From positions 1-5,103 of the forward strand of contig CALDPW010000143.1 of NCBI GenBank assembly GCA_937911885.1: 5,103 nucleotides of DNA, given 5' to 3'. Each line of letters starts with the position of its first letter. Position 1 is the stretch's first letter. Shown piece after piece: positions 1 through 5,075 of this stretch. The notes under the pieces are model-generated. The model saw only the letters and a list, made by a program, of their open reading frames with translations, was not told the DNA's origin and made no database searches. A program made the position numbers and the translations under genes. The DNA comes from an uncultured Clostridia bacterium. Its GTDB lineage: Bacteria; Bacillota; Clostridia; Christensenellales; UBA1242.

Positions 1-102
1 TCCATCTTCTTGTTTATTCCATCTAAAACATTGACCACAGTCAAATATATCTGCTAAATCAAATGATTTTATATTTTCTATTTTGTATTCTTGTTCTTCC
101 AT
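1..102 (-). CDS. ogg: 8-oxoguanine DNA glycosylase (OGG1 type), N-terminal fragment
   Basis: Only the first 34 codons are present; the gene runs off the left edge of the window. The peptide starts MEEQEYKIENIKSF and continues with FDCGQCFRWNK. The CGQCFRW motif is characteristic of the N-terminal domain of OGG1-like glycosylases found in clostridia. In that family the enzyme removes 8-oxoguanine from DNA as the first step of base excision repair. The helix-hairpin-helix, catalytic Lys and Asp lie outside the window, so activity cannot be judged. The ATG at 102-100 is preceded by an AAGGGG Shine-Dalgarno stretch inside the last codons of spoVAD, and only one base separates the two genes. Co-transcription with spoVAC-spoVAD, and hence expression in the forespore, is inferred. 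The call rests on one short but distinctive motif. Confidence 0.8.
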   Translation of the reverse strand, partial: MEEQEYKIENIKSFDLADIFDCGQCFRWNKQEDG

Positions 103-103
103 A

Positions 104-1114
104 TTATTTCCCCTTTTCTATAACAACTGCATGACAAATCCCCGGAATAGAATCCCCTTGTTGACACGAAAGAGTGCTTAATAATGCGCCAGTAGCTGCA
201 AACAATACATTTTTAAATATTCCTTCATCCATTTTTTTTAATATATATGAGTTTAAGATTACTGCCGAACAACCACACCCACTGCCACCTTGAAATGTTT
301 TTTGATTGTTATTAAAAATCATCTGTCCACAATCATTATAATTTTTACCTAATTTATACCCATTATGTTCCATTAAATCCATTAATATTTCAGAGCCCAA
401 TTTACCCAAATCTCCAGTTAAAATCAAATCGTAATCATCTGGTGATGTGTTTGTATCTTTAAAATGTGATATTAACGTGCTCATTGCGGCAGGTGCCATT
501 GCAGCTCCCATATTATTCACATCAGCAATTCCATAATCGGTAACCTTACCAAATGTTGCCTTTGTTATTTTGTGCCCTTCGCCATTTAACGATAAAACCG
601 AGCTACCAGCACCAGTAACAGTCCATTGGCTTGTTGGTGGTCGTTGATTGCCCAATTCCAGTGGAAATCTATATTGTCGCTCTGCTGTTGAAAAATGTGT
701 TCCTGTTGCACAAACAACATTATTCATATATTTTGCATTAACCAAAGCTGCACCAATAGCCAAACTTTCTGCCATAGTAGAACAAGCACCATACACACCT
801 AAAAATGGTCTATCAAAATGACGGGCTGTAAAACTCATGCTTATTATTTGATTTAGTAGATCTCCACCCACTATTAAATCAATATTATTAATTTTCAAAT
901 TTGCACTACTAATTGAATTGCTAATTGCATGTTCTATTATTTTTCGTTCTGCATGTTCAAATGTTTTTTCACCAAACAAATCATCTTTTAAAATATAATC
1001 ATAGTAATCTTTAAAATTTCCATGCCCCTCTTTTTCTCCAACTATTGAATAATTACCAATAATTTTAGGACCATTATTAAAAACTATTGTTTGATCTCCA
1101 AGCTTGTTAATCAT
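104..1114 (-). CDS. spoVAD: Stage V sporulation protein AD (DPA-binding, thiolase-like)
   Basis: The product is 336 residues, close to the 338 of Bacillus subtilis SpoVAD. SpoVAD is a thiolase-fold protein at the spore inner membrane that binds dipicolinic acid (DPA) and is needed for its uptake into the forespore. Visible family signatures are GGDLLNQ (residues 83-89), GVYGACSTMAESLA around C111 (the thiolase-type cysteine position), ATGTHFSTAERQYRFP with H140, GAGSS (168-172) and GGSGCGCSA (276-284). D85, C111 and H140 fall where the DPA-pocket Asp, Cys and His of the Bacillus protein are expected by position and motif; I did not run an alignment. The ATG is 8 bases after the spoVAC stop, and an AAGGAG site (1124-1119) overlaps that stop, which suggests translational coupling. 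The reading frame is intact. The next gene downstream is ogg, not spoVAE. Confidence 0.97.
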   Translation of the reverse strand: MINKLGDQTIVFNNGPKIIGNYSIVGEKEGHGNFKDYYDYILKDDLFGEKTFEHAERKIIEHAISNSISSANLKINNIDLIVGGDLLNQIISMSFTARHFDRPFLGVYGACSTMAESLAIGAALVNAKYMNNVVCATGTHFSTAERQYRFPLELGNQRPPTSQWTVTGAGSSVLSLNGEGHKITKATFGKVTDYGIADVNNMGAAMAPAAMSTLISHFKDTNTSPDDYDLILTGDLGKLGSEILMDLMEHNGYKLGKNYNDCGQMIFNNNQKTFQGGSGCGCSAVILNSYILKKMDEGIFKNVLFAATGALLSTLSCQQGDSIPGICHAVVIEKGK

Positions 1115-1122
1115 AAAACTCC

Positions 1123-1578
1123 TTAAAATATCAAATAAATTAAACCAGTTAAAAAACTAATAACTAATCCAGTAACAATTACAGGACCAGCAACAGTAAA
1201 CATTTTTACGCACAACCCAAAAATTATCCCCTCTTTTTTAAACTCTACTGCTGGACTAGTAATTGAGTTAGAAAACCCGGTTATGGGAACAATTGATCCA
1301 GCTCCAGCAAATACACCAATCCTATCATAAACACCAATTGCAGTTAAAAAGCTTGAAATAAATATTAACATAACCAACATCCAAGCCGACGCCTCTTCCA
1401 TCCCCATTTGTGGCCAAATTACCATTAAAATATCTAGCATAAATTGACCAATCATGCATATTATTCCTCCAACAATAAAAGCATATATTAACGTTGGAAA
1501 ACTTTTTGTTTTTGGTATTTTAGATTCAACATAAACATTGTATTGTTCATTACGAGAAATGTGCTTTTCTTTTTTCAT
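1123..1578 (-). CDS. spoVAC: Stage V sporulation protein AC (membrane component of DPA channel)
   Basis: The product is 151 residues, against about 150 for B. subtilis SpoVAC. SpoVAC is an integral inner-membrane protein of the SpoVA DPA transport system and has been described as a mechanosensitive channel. A hydrophilic N-terminus (1-27) is followed by hydrophobic segments at about 29-55, 65-83 and 117-150. The conserved stretch at 81-120 contains IGVYDRIGVFAGAGS, VPITGFSNS and SPAVEFKKEG, which are typical of SpoVAC. The frame stays open upstream to 1686, but the ATG at 1578 is preferred. It follows GGGGTGATT, which pairs with the 16S 3' end, and it gives the family length, whereas the 36 extra residues look like translated AT-rich spacer. 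SpoVAC is first in the operon here; spoVAA and spoVAB are absent, as is usual in clostridia. Forespore sigma-G control is expected from the family. Confidence 0.95.
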   Translation of the reverse strand: MKKEKHISRNEQYNVYVESKIPKTKSFPTLIYAFIVGGIICMIGQFMLDILMVIWPQMGMEEASAWMLVMLIFISSFLTAIGVYDRIGVFAGAGSIVPITGFSNSITSPAVEFKKEGIIFGLCVKMFTVAGPVIVTGLVISFLTGLIYLIF

Positions 1579-1596
1579 AATCACCCCAATTTTAAC

Positions 1597-1628
1597 TAAA
1601 TTGTTTACTATTTTTTTAAGTTTATTCA
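1597..1628 (-). promoter_or_regulatory. Candidate sigma-G-type promoter for spoVAC (weak)
   Basis: On the minus strand TGAATA (1628-1623) is followed 19 bases later by CAATTTA (1603-1597). These resemble the sigma-G -35 (TGNATA) and -10 (CATNNTA) elements. The spacer is one to two bases longer than usual and the -10 has one mismatch. The start site would fall near 1590, leaving a leader of only about 12 bases before the ATG. The divergent lipoprotein gene implies that spoVAC needs its own promoter in this 126-base gap, and sigma-G is the known regulator of spoVA. In DNA this AT-rich the match could be chance. Confidence 0.27.
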
Positions 1629-1694
1629 AATAATTATTAAACTTTATAAATAAAAACATTTTAAACAACCATAATAAAAATAACATAAACTTTT

Positions 1695-1699
1695 GGAGG
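1695..1699 (+). promoter_or_regulatory. Ribosome binding site that fixes the lipoprotein start
   Basis: GGAGG lies five bases before the ATG at 1705. The frame could be extended to a TTG at 1693, but that codon overlaps this Shine-Dalgarno site and would add MEVF ahead of the lysine-bearing n-region of the signal peptide. The ATG at 1705 is therefore the start. Confidence 0.85.
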
Positions 1700-1704
1700 T
1701 ATTT

Positions 1705-3102
1705 ATGAAAACATCAAAACTAGTAGTTACAAGCATTGTTGGAGGCATGGTTTTGCTTGCTGGTTGCACAGCAACCCAAACACCAGCTAGTGTTGCAAAA
1801 AACATTACTCACAATTTAAATATATTAGAATCAACAGTTAGTAAACTAGACACTATTGATAATAATTACTTATCAAACCCTGATATTTTACCAACTCAAA
1901 ACCAAACACATACTGCCACAGTAAATTTAAACAATCTTCCTATACGATCCGATGTTAAAAAAGTTGCCAACACAACCTTTGACAACACCAATAATATTAA
2001 CAACGAAGAATGTAACAATTGTGAAAACAAATCGACAATTAGTTATAATCCCCGTTACTTGCAAGACCTTTCTCCATTAGAAAATGGCGATTATTTATCA
2101 AATTATATTAGTAAAGTTAAAACACTATATGCAATAACTAACGACGTGATTGAGGCAAATTCCACGCTTGGTAATTGCAAAAATTATATATTAACATACG
2201 TTGTTGAAATCAAGGATTTAAATAATGAACTAATAAATGGAGTTTTTGAACCAAATAATCAACAAATTGCCGCTCTTAATAATTATATAAATGATATAAA
2301 AACCACAATAAAACGCATAAAGAGATGCAATGGAGAATTAAGCGAAGAAGTTAATAATATTGGCAAAACAGACTCAGGAACAATAACAACAGGCATTGAT
2401 GTTATTAAAAGCAATTATTTAACAGTTTTAAATCATATAGATACTCGCATAACTTATTTAAAAAACGCATTAACAACATTAGAACAAATAAAATCTATTT
2501 TAATTGAAACACAAACAATAAGTAATAATGAAAACAACTCAGAAACAAACAATCCTAATGTTGAAACACCATTATTAGAAAATAATAACTCAACAGATCT
2601 AGCAACAAATCCAGAACCAGAGCAAGTTAAACAAGATGAAGAAATTGAAACTCAAAACAAATATATTGATAACAACAATCAATCAACCGAACAATACAAC
2701 AGCATCAACAATACAGACACATTAAATAATATTAACAATAACACCGATAACAATGTTACCGAAGACAATTATACTACTAATTCGATTGATGCTACTAACA
2801 ACACAAATACTCTATCAAACACACAAAACAATCAATTTCAAAACGATATTATTACTCAAAACAATTTAAACAATGGAAATTATAATACAATTAATGGCTA
2901 CACATTTACACAAGAAGAAAATGTTAATGATGATAATATTATAAACAACAATCAAACCAAAAAAAATATTGACACATATGGTTATAATACAATGATTGAT
3001 ATGATAAATAATGGAACTGTTAATAATGGTATTAACACATTAAACACAACACAAAAACCAAACATGGTAAACAATAACGAATATGAGGTTGAATTGCTAT
3101 AA
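1705..3102 (+). CDS. Predicted lipoprotein with asparagine-rich tail, unknown function
   Basis: The product is 465 residues and I do not recognise a family. Residues 1-21 form a lipoprotein signal peptide: K2 and K5, a hydrophobic core, then the lipobox L18-A19-G20-C21, so the mature protein should be anchored by Cys21 on the outer face of the cytoplasmic membrane. A polar linker (about 22-125) contains C103-x-x-C106. Residues about 126-275 look mainly helical and amphipathic, possibly coiled coil, with further cysteines at 158 and 208. From about 271 to 460 the chain is low-complexity and roughly 31% asparagine, rich also in Thr, Asp and Gln; no tryptophan occurs anywhere. It is the only protein gene here on the plus strand. 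It is divergent from spoVAC (126-base gap) and convergent with sigF. A sporulation role, for example in the envelope around the forespore, is inference from location only; a housekeeping surface lipoprotein is equally possible. I see no confident promoter upstream. Confidence 0.88.
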   Translation: MKTSKLVVTSIVGGMVLLAGCTATQTPASVAKNITHNLNILESTVSKLDTIDNNYLSNPDILPTQNQTHTATVNLNNLPIRSDVKKVANTTFDNTNNINNEECNNCENKSTISYNPRYLQDLSPLENGDYLSNYISKVKTLYAITNDVIEANSTLGNCKNYILTYVVEIKDLNNELINGVFEPNNQQIAALNNYINDIKTTIKRIKRCNGELSEEVNNIGKTDSGTITTGIDVIKSNYLTVLNHIDTRITYLKNALTTLEQIKSILIETQTISNNENNSETNNPNVETPLLENNNSTDLATNPEPEQVKQDEEIETQNKYIDNNNQSTEQYNSINNTDTLNNINNNTDNNVTEDNYTTNSIDATNNTNTLSNTQNNQFQNDIITQNNLNNGNYNTINGYTFTQEENVNDDNIINNNQTKKNIDTYGYNTMIDMINNGTVNNGINTLNTTQKPNMVNNNEYEVELL

Positions 3103-3105
3103 TAA

Positions 3106-3130
3106 AAAAGTGCCTTATAAGGGCACTTTT
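3106..3130. terminator. Bidirectional intrinsic terminator between convergent genes
   Basis: AAAAGTGCC pairs perfectly with GGCACTTTT across a 7-base loop (TTATAAG). The GTGCC/GGCAC core is flanked by an A-tract on the left and a T-tract on the right, so the hairpin plus U-run is formed on either strand. It begins 3 bases after the lipoprotein stop codon and 18 bases beyond the sigF stop codon on the other strand, as expected for a shared terminator of convergent units. It would stop spoIIA transcripts from running antisense into the lipoprotein gene. Confidence 0.9.
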
Positions 3131-3148
3131 ATTTTATTTGCATAATAC

Positions 3149-3883
3149 TTAATTAACATCAGAAATTTTGTTTTTGATTTGAGATAAAATTTTGCTTTCT
3201 AATCTGCTAACTTGAACTTGGCTAACCCCCAACAAATCAGCTATTTCACGCTGTGTTTTATCTCTAAAATATCTCAACACAATAATTTTTCTATCTCTTG
3301 GTTGCAACTCTTTAATAAGATTAAGCAACAAAAAATAATCCATTTGTTTATCAATTTGCATTTCATCTGGAATTTTTTCAATTAGCATTTGCTGCTTATC
3401 TTCACCGTCAGCCCCAACCTGACTATATAATGACAAAGGCTGAACATTACTTTCCATTGCAAAAACGGCATCCTGTGTTGAAACTCCAAAATAATCAGCT
3501 ATTTGATTTAACGATGGCGAAACATAATGTTCTGCAACATAATCTTCAATATATTTATTTATTTGAATATTTAGGTGCTTAACACTTCGCGAAACTTTAA
3601 TAAACCCACTATCCCTTAAATATCTTTTAATTTCACCTGCAATCATAGGGACAGCATAGGTTGAAAATTTTACATTAAAGTTCTTATCAAAATTTTTTAC
3701 AGCTTTTAAAAATCCTAAACTGCCAATTTGAAATAAATCTTCGTATTCAACACCTTTATTTTTATATCGCTTTATAATGCTTTTAATTAATGGAGAATTT
3801 TCTTTAACCAAGGTGTTTAATGCTTCCTGATTATTGTTTTGAGCTTTTTCAACTAGTAAAATTGTTGTTTCATAATCCAGCAT
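3149..3883 (-). CDS. sigF: RNA polymerase sigma-F factor (early forespore)
   Basis: The product is 244 residues, slightly shorter than the 255 of B. subtilis SigF. It is the first compartment-specific sigma factor, directing RNA polymerase to early forespore genes. Region 2 spans about 20-93, with core-binding region 2.2 at YEDLFQIGSLGFLKAVKNFD and the -10 recognition stretch FSTYAVPMIAGEIKRYLRD (73-91). Region 3 covers about 96-150. Region 4 (185-240) has the helix-turn-helix TQREIADLLGVSQVQVSRLE (210-229) that reads the -35 element. The motifs fit the sigma-F/sigma-G subgroup; assignment to sigma-F rests on its place directly after spoIIAB. The ATG follows an AGGAGG site lying within the end of spoIIAB, and only one base separates the two genes, so translation is probably coupled. 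The protein should stay inactive while bound by SpoIIAB. Also called spoIIAC. Confidence 0.97.
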   Translation of the reverse strand: MLDYETTILLVEKAQNNNQEALNTLVKENSPLIKSIIKRYKNKGVEYEDLFQIGSLGFLKAVKNFDKNFNVKFSTYAVPMIAGEIKRYLRDSGFIKVSRSVKHLNIQINKYIEDYVAEHYVSPSLNQIADYFGVSTQDAVFAMESNVQPLSLYSQVGADGEDKQQMLIEKIPDEMQIDKQMDYFLLLNLIKELQPRDRKIIVLRYFRDKTQREIADLLGVSQVQVSRLESKILSQIKNKISDVN

Positions 3884-3884
3884 T

Positions 3885-4331
3885 TCAACCTCCTACTGCC
3901 ACATTATTATCCTCCAAGTTTTTTACTAAAATAACTTCTGTTCCTTTGTTTAGTTGTGATTTTATCTCCATGCTATCCATAAAACTTTCCATAACAGTAA
4001 ATCCCATACCACTACGCTCACCTTCTGGCTTGCTGGTATAAAATGGCTCTTTTGCCTTTAAAATATCAAAAATACCAACCCCAAAATCCTTTATAGATAT
4101 GTAAATTTTATTATCAGACAATTTAACATATACTTCAATGTCTCCAACAGTGTTTGGATATGCATGCACAACACAATTTGTTACAGCCTCGCTAACTGCA
4201 GTTTTAATATCGGTTATAACCTCAATGCTTGGATTTAATGGTAAACAAAAACTGGCAACACTAGACCTTGCAAAACCTTCATTTTCACTTAAACTTTTAA
4301 ATTTTAAAAATAATTCATTACAATAATTCAT
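3885..4331 (-). CDS. spoIIAB: Anti-sigma-F factor and serine kinase SpoIIAB
   Basis: The product is 148 residues, matching the family (about 146). SpoIIAB binds and inhibits sigma-F and, with ATP, phosphorylates SpoIIAA. It has the GHKL ATPase fold. The N-box is SEAVTNCVVHAY (47-58), with E48 and N52 as the expected catalytic and metal-binding residues. The G1 box is DFGVG (82-86), and the ATP-lid/G2 segment is ERSGMGF (105-111). The N-terminal NEGFARSSVASF (17-28) is the conserved partner-binding segment, and R22 corresponds to the arginine known to contact sigma-F and SpoIIAA. All key residues are present, so it is predicted to be active. A GAGGAG site (4343-4338) overlaps the spoIIAA stop codon, and the ATG lies 10 bases beyond that stop, which suggests coupled, near-stoichiometric synthesis. 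It should act in the cytoplasm of the predivisional cell and forespore. Confidence 0.97.
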   Translation of the reverse strand: MNYCNELFLKFKSLSENEGFARSSVASFCLPLNPSIEVITDIKTAVSEAVTNCVVHAYPNTVGDIEVYVKLSDNKIYISIKDFGVGIFDILKAKEPFYTSKPEGERSGMGFTVMESFMDSMEIKSQLNKGTEVILVKNLEDNNVAVGG

Positions 4332-4341
4332 AACAAACTCC

Positions 4342-4650
4342 TCAACTAATTTTTGGCATTATTTCATATAATCCAGTCATTCTAAAAATTTTTTCAATAT
4401 GTCCACTTGGATTACAAATATAAATAGGTATTTTTAATGATTTTAATTTTTTATATCTGCCAATTAAAACACCAATTCCGGTGCTATCCATAAATTCCAA
4501 TTCAGACAAATCAATAATAACTTGATTAAATCCCGATTGATTAAAAATGTTATCAAGATTGTTTCGAGCATATCCAGCCGAGTATTCATCCAATTCGCCA
4601 ATTAACATAATATATAATGTGTTATTATAAATCCTGTGCTTAATATTCAT
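4342..4650 (-). CDS. spoIIAA: Anti-anti-sigma factor SpoIIAA (STAS domain)
   Basis: The product is 102 residues, a single STAS domain and somewhat shorter than the 117 of B. subtilis. Unphosphorylated SpoIIAA displaces sigma-F from SpoIIAB; SpoIIAB inactivates it by phosphorylating one serine, and SpoIIE phosphatase restores it in the forespore. The phosphorylation motif FMDSTGIGVL is present with S56, equivalent to Ser58 in B. subtilis, following the strand QVIIDLSELE. The N-terminal strand ends in LIGELDEYSA (16-25), and the C-terminus contains the usual MTGLYEI segment. The ATG at 4650 follows AGAGG (4660-4656) with 5-base spacing. It is first in the spoIIA operon. dacF, which precedes spoIIAA in Bacillus, is absent; divergent tRNA genes lie upstream instead. 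General stress RsbV-type antagonists share the fold, but the neighbours settle the identity. Confidence 0.97.
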   Translation of the reverse strand: MNIKHRIYNNTLYIMLIGELDEYSAGYARNNLDNIFNQSGFNQVIIDLSELEFMDSTGIGVLIGRYKKLKSLKIPIYICNPSGHIEKIFRMTGLYEIMPKIS

Positions 4651-4673
4651 ATTTACCTCTTTTAATTTTTTCC

Positions 4674-4682
4674 ATTATATCA
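4674..4682 (-). promoter_or_regulatory. Extended -10 sigma-A promoter of the spoIIA operon
   Basis: On the minus strand the sequence reads TGATATAAT, a perfect extended -10 element (TG-N-TATAAT). It would start transcription near 4667, giving a leader of about 17 bases that includes the ribosome binding site. No good -35 sits 17 bases upstream, which is common for extended -10 or activator-dependent promoters. I could not find a sigma-H type pair (AGGAxxT and GAAT) in this interval. Directness: the motif is seen; its use is inferred. Confidence 0.6.
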
Positions 4683-4701
4683 AAAGTGAAAATAAATAAA
4701 T

Positions 4702-4708
4702 TTAGACA
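4702..4708 (-). promoter_or_regulatory. Imperfect Spo0A box upstream of spoIIA
   Basis: TGTCTAA on the minus strand differs from the Spo0A box TGTCGAA at one base. Its centre lies about 38 bases upstream of the start site predicted from the extended -10, which is where Spo0A binds at sigma-A promoters that it activates. spoIIA is a known Spo0A target in studied spore-formers. A single 7-base near-match in AT-rich DNA is weak on its own; position and context raise it. Confidence 0.4.
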
Positions 4709-4710
4709 AA

Positions 4711-4727
4711 TTGTTAAATAATAACAA
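4711..4727. repeat. Small inverted repeat upstream of spoIIA
   Basis: TTGTTA and TAACAA are perfect inverted copies separated by five bases (AATAA on the plus strand). The repeat abuts the candidate 0A box on its far side from spoIIAA. It could be an operator for an unidentified dimeric regulator, but a 6-base arm made almost wholly of A and T can arise by chance. Confidence 0.3.
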
Positions 4728-4814
4728 ATTTTGCCGTTTTATAAATTTAAAATTGCAATTTAAATCACAAACAAAAAATATTAATTTTTAATTTAAAAAA
4801 TTTTAATAAATTTA

Positions 4815-4843
4815 TTGACAAAGTTTTAGTATTATAGTAAACT
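4815..4843 (+). promoter_or_regulatory. Sigma-A promoter of the tRNA operon
   Basis: A perfect TTGACA -35 (4815-4820) is followed by a 17-base spacer and TAAACT (4838-4843), a four-of-six match to TATAAT. Transcription would start near 4850, about 20 bases before the first tRNA, as is usual for tRNA transcription units. It fires away from the spoIIA promoter, about 130 bases apart. Confidence 0.75.
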
Positions 4844-4869
4844 TATCCTGTCAGCACCAAGAAGGATTT

Positions 4870-4946
4870 CGGGGTGTAGCGCAGTTTGGTAGCGCACTTG
4901 ATTTGGGATCAAGGGGCCGGGAGTTCGAGTCTCTTCACCCCGACCA
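4870..4946 (+). tRNA. tRNA-Pro (UGG anticodon)
   Basis: A complete 77-base cloverleaf. The acceptor stem CGGGGTG pairs with CACCCCG, the D stem is GCGC/GCGC, and the anticodon stem is CTTGA/TCAAG with loop TTTGGGA. The anticodon TGG is at 4904-4906, followed by G37 as normal for proline tRNAs. The variable loop is GGGCC. The T stem GGGAG/CTCTT contains two G-U pairs around the TTCGAGT loop. The discriminator A and the CCA end (4944-4946) are encoded. UGG with modified U34 can read all four proline codons. It is the first gene of a two-tRNA unit. Confidence 0.97.
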
Positions 4947-4970
4947 TTACCGATTGATGTTGACAAACGT

Positions 4971-5047
4971 GGGCCTTTAGCTCAGTTGGTTAGAGCGACC
5001 GGCTCATAACCGGTTGGTCCCGGGTTCAAGTCCCTGAAGGCCCACCA
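4971..5047 (+). tRNA. tRNA with CAU anticodon, probably tRNA-Ile2 (lysidine type) rather than elongator Met
   Basis: A complete 77-base cloverleaf. The acceptor stem GGGCCTT pairs with AAGGCCC, the D stem is GCTC/GAGC, and the anticodon stem is ACCGG/CCGGT with loop CTCATAA. The anticodon CAT is at 5005-5007. The discriminator A and CCA are encoded. It is not initiator tRNA: position 1-72 is a normal G-C pair and the anticodon stem lacks the three G-C pairs of fMet. C4-G69 and C5-G68 are the acceptor pairs known to favour the lysidine synthetase TilS in E. coli, which points to tRNA-Ile2 reading AUA; elongator Met remains possible. The T stem CCGGG/CCCTG has one C-U mismatch at its second pair. 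Confidence 0.93.
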
Positions 5048-5055
5048 GTGCACAC

Positions 5056-5075
5056 GCGGGCAATCGCCCGTTTTT
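5056..5075 (+). terminator. Intrinsic terminator of the tRNA operon
   Basis: GCGGGC pairs with GCCCGT (five Watson-Crick pairs plus a closing G-T) around a 4-base AATC loop, followed by a run of five T. It starts 9 bases after the CCA end of the second tRNA. There is no matching T-run on the minus strand, so it serves the tRNA unit. Confidence 0.85.

Noticed and set aside
1579..1686. A longer spoVAC start at 1686, adding 36 residues
   Set aside because: The extension is low-complexity translated spacer, exceeds the family length and has no good ribosome binding site. The ATG at 1578 has one and gives 151 residues.
1684..1691. CATAAACT as a sigma-E -10 box for the lipoprotein gene
   Set aside because: It matches CATANANT, but transcription would start on top of the ribosome binding site, and no ATATT-like -35 is at the right distance.
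1693..1704. TTG start for the lipoprotein gene
   Set aside because: The TTG overlaps the GGAGG site that properly serves the ATG at 1705.
2515..3084. DNA-level tandem repeat in the lipoprotein tail
   Set aside because: The Asn-rich clusters (AAT/AAC runs) have no fixed period. It is compositional bias, not a tandem array or CRISPR.
3149..3883. Sigma-G rather than sigma-F
   Set aside because: The two are close paralogues, but the gene directly follows spoIIAA-spoIIAB with coupled spacing, which is the defining context of sigF.
3820..4041. Plus-strand open frame of 73 codons
   Set aside because: It lies antisense across the sigF-spoIIAB junction, where both minus-strand proteins are strongly conserved, so it is a shadow.
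4138..4326. Plus-strand open frame of 62 codons
   Set aside because: It is antisense within spoIIAB and has no recognisable features of its own.
4674..4709. TTGTCT paired with TATAAT as a standard sigma-A promoter for spoIIA
   Set aside because: The spacer is 24 bases, far from 17. The TTGTCT bases are better explained as part of the 0A-like box.
4971..5047. Initiator tRNA-fMet
   Set aside because: The 1-72 position is a paired G-C, and the anticodon stem lacks three consecutive G-C pairs.
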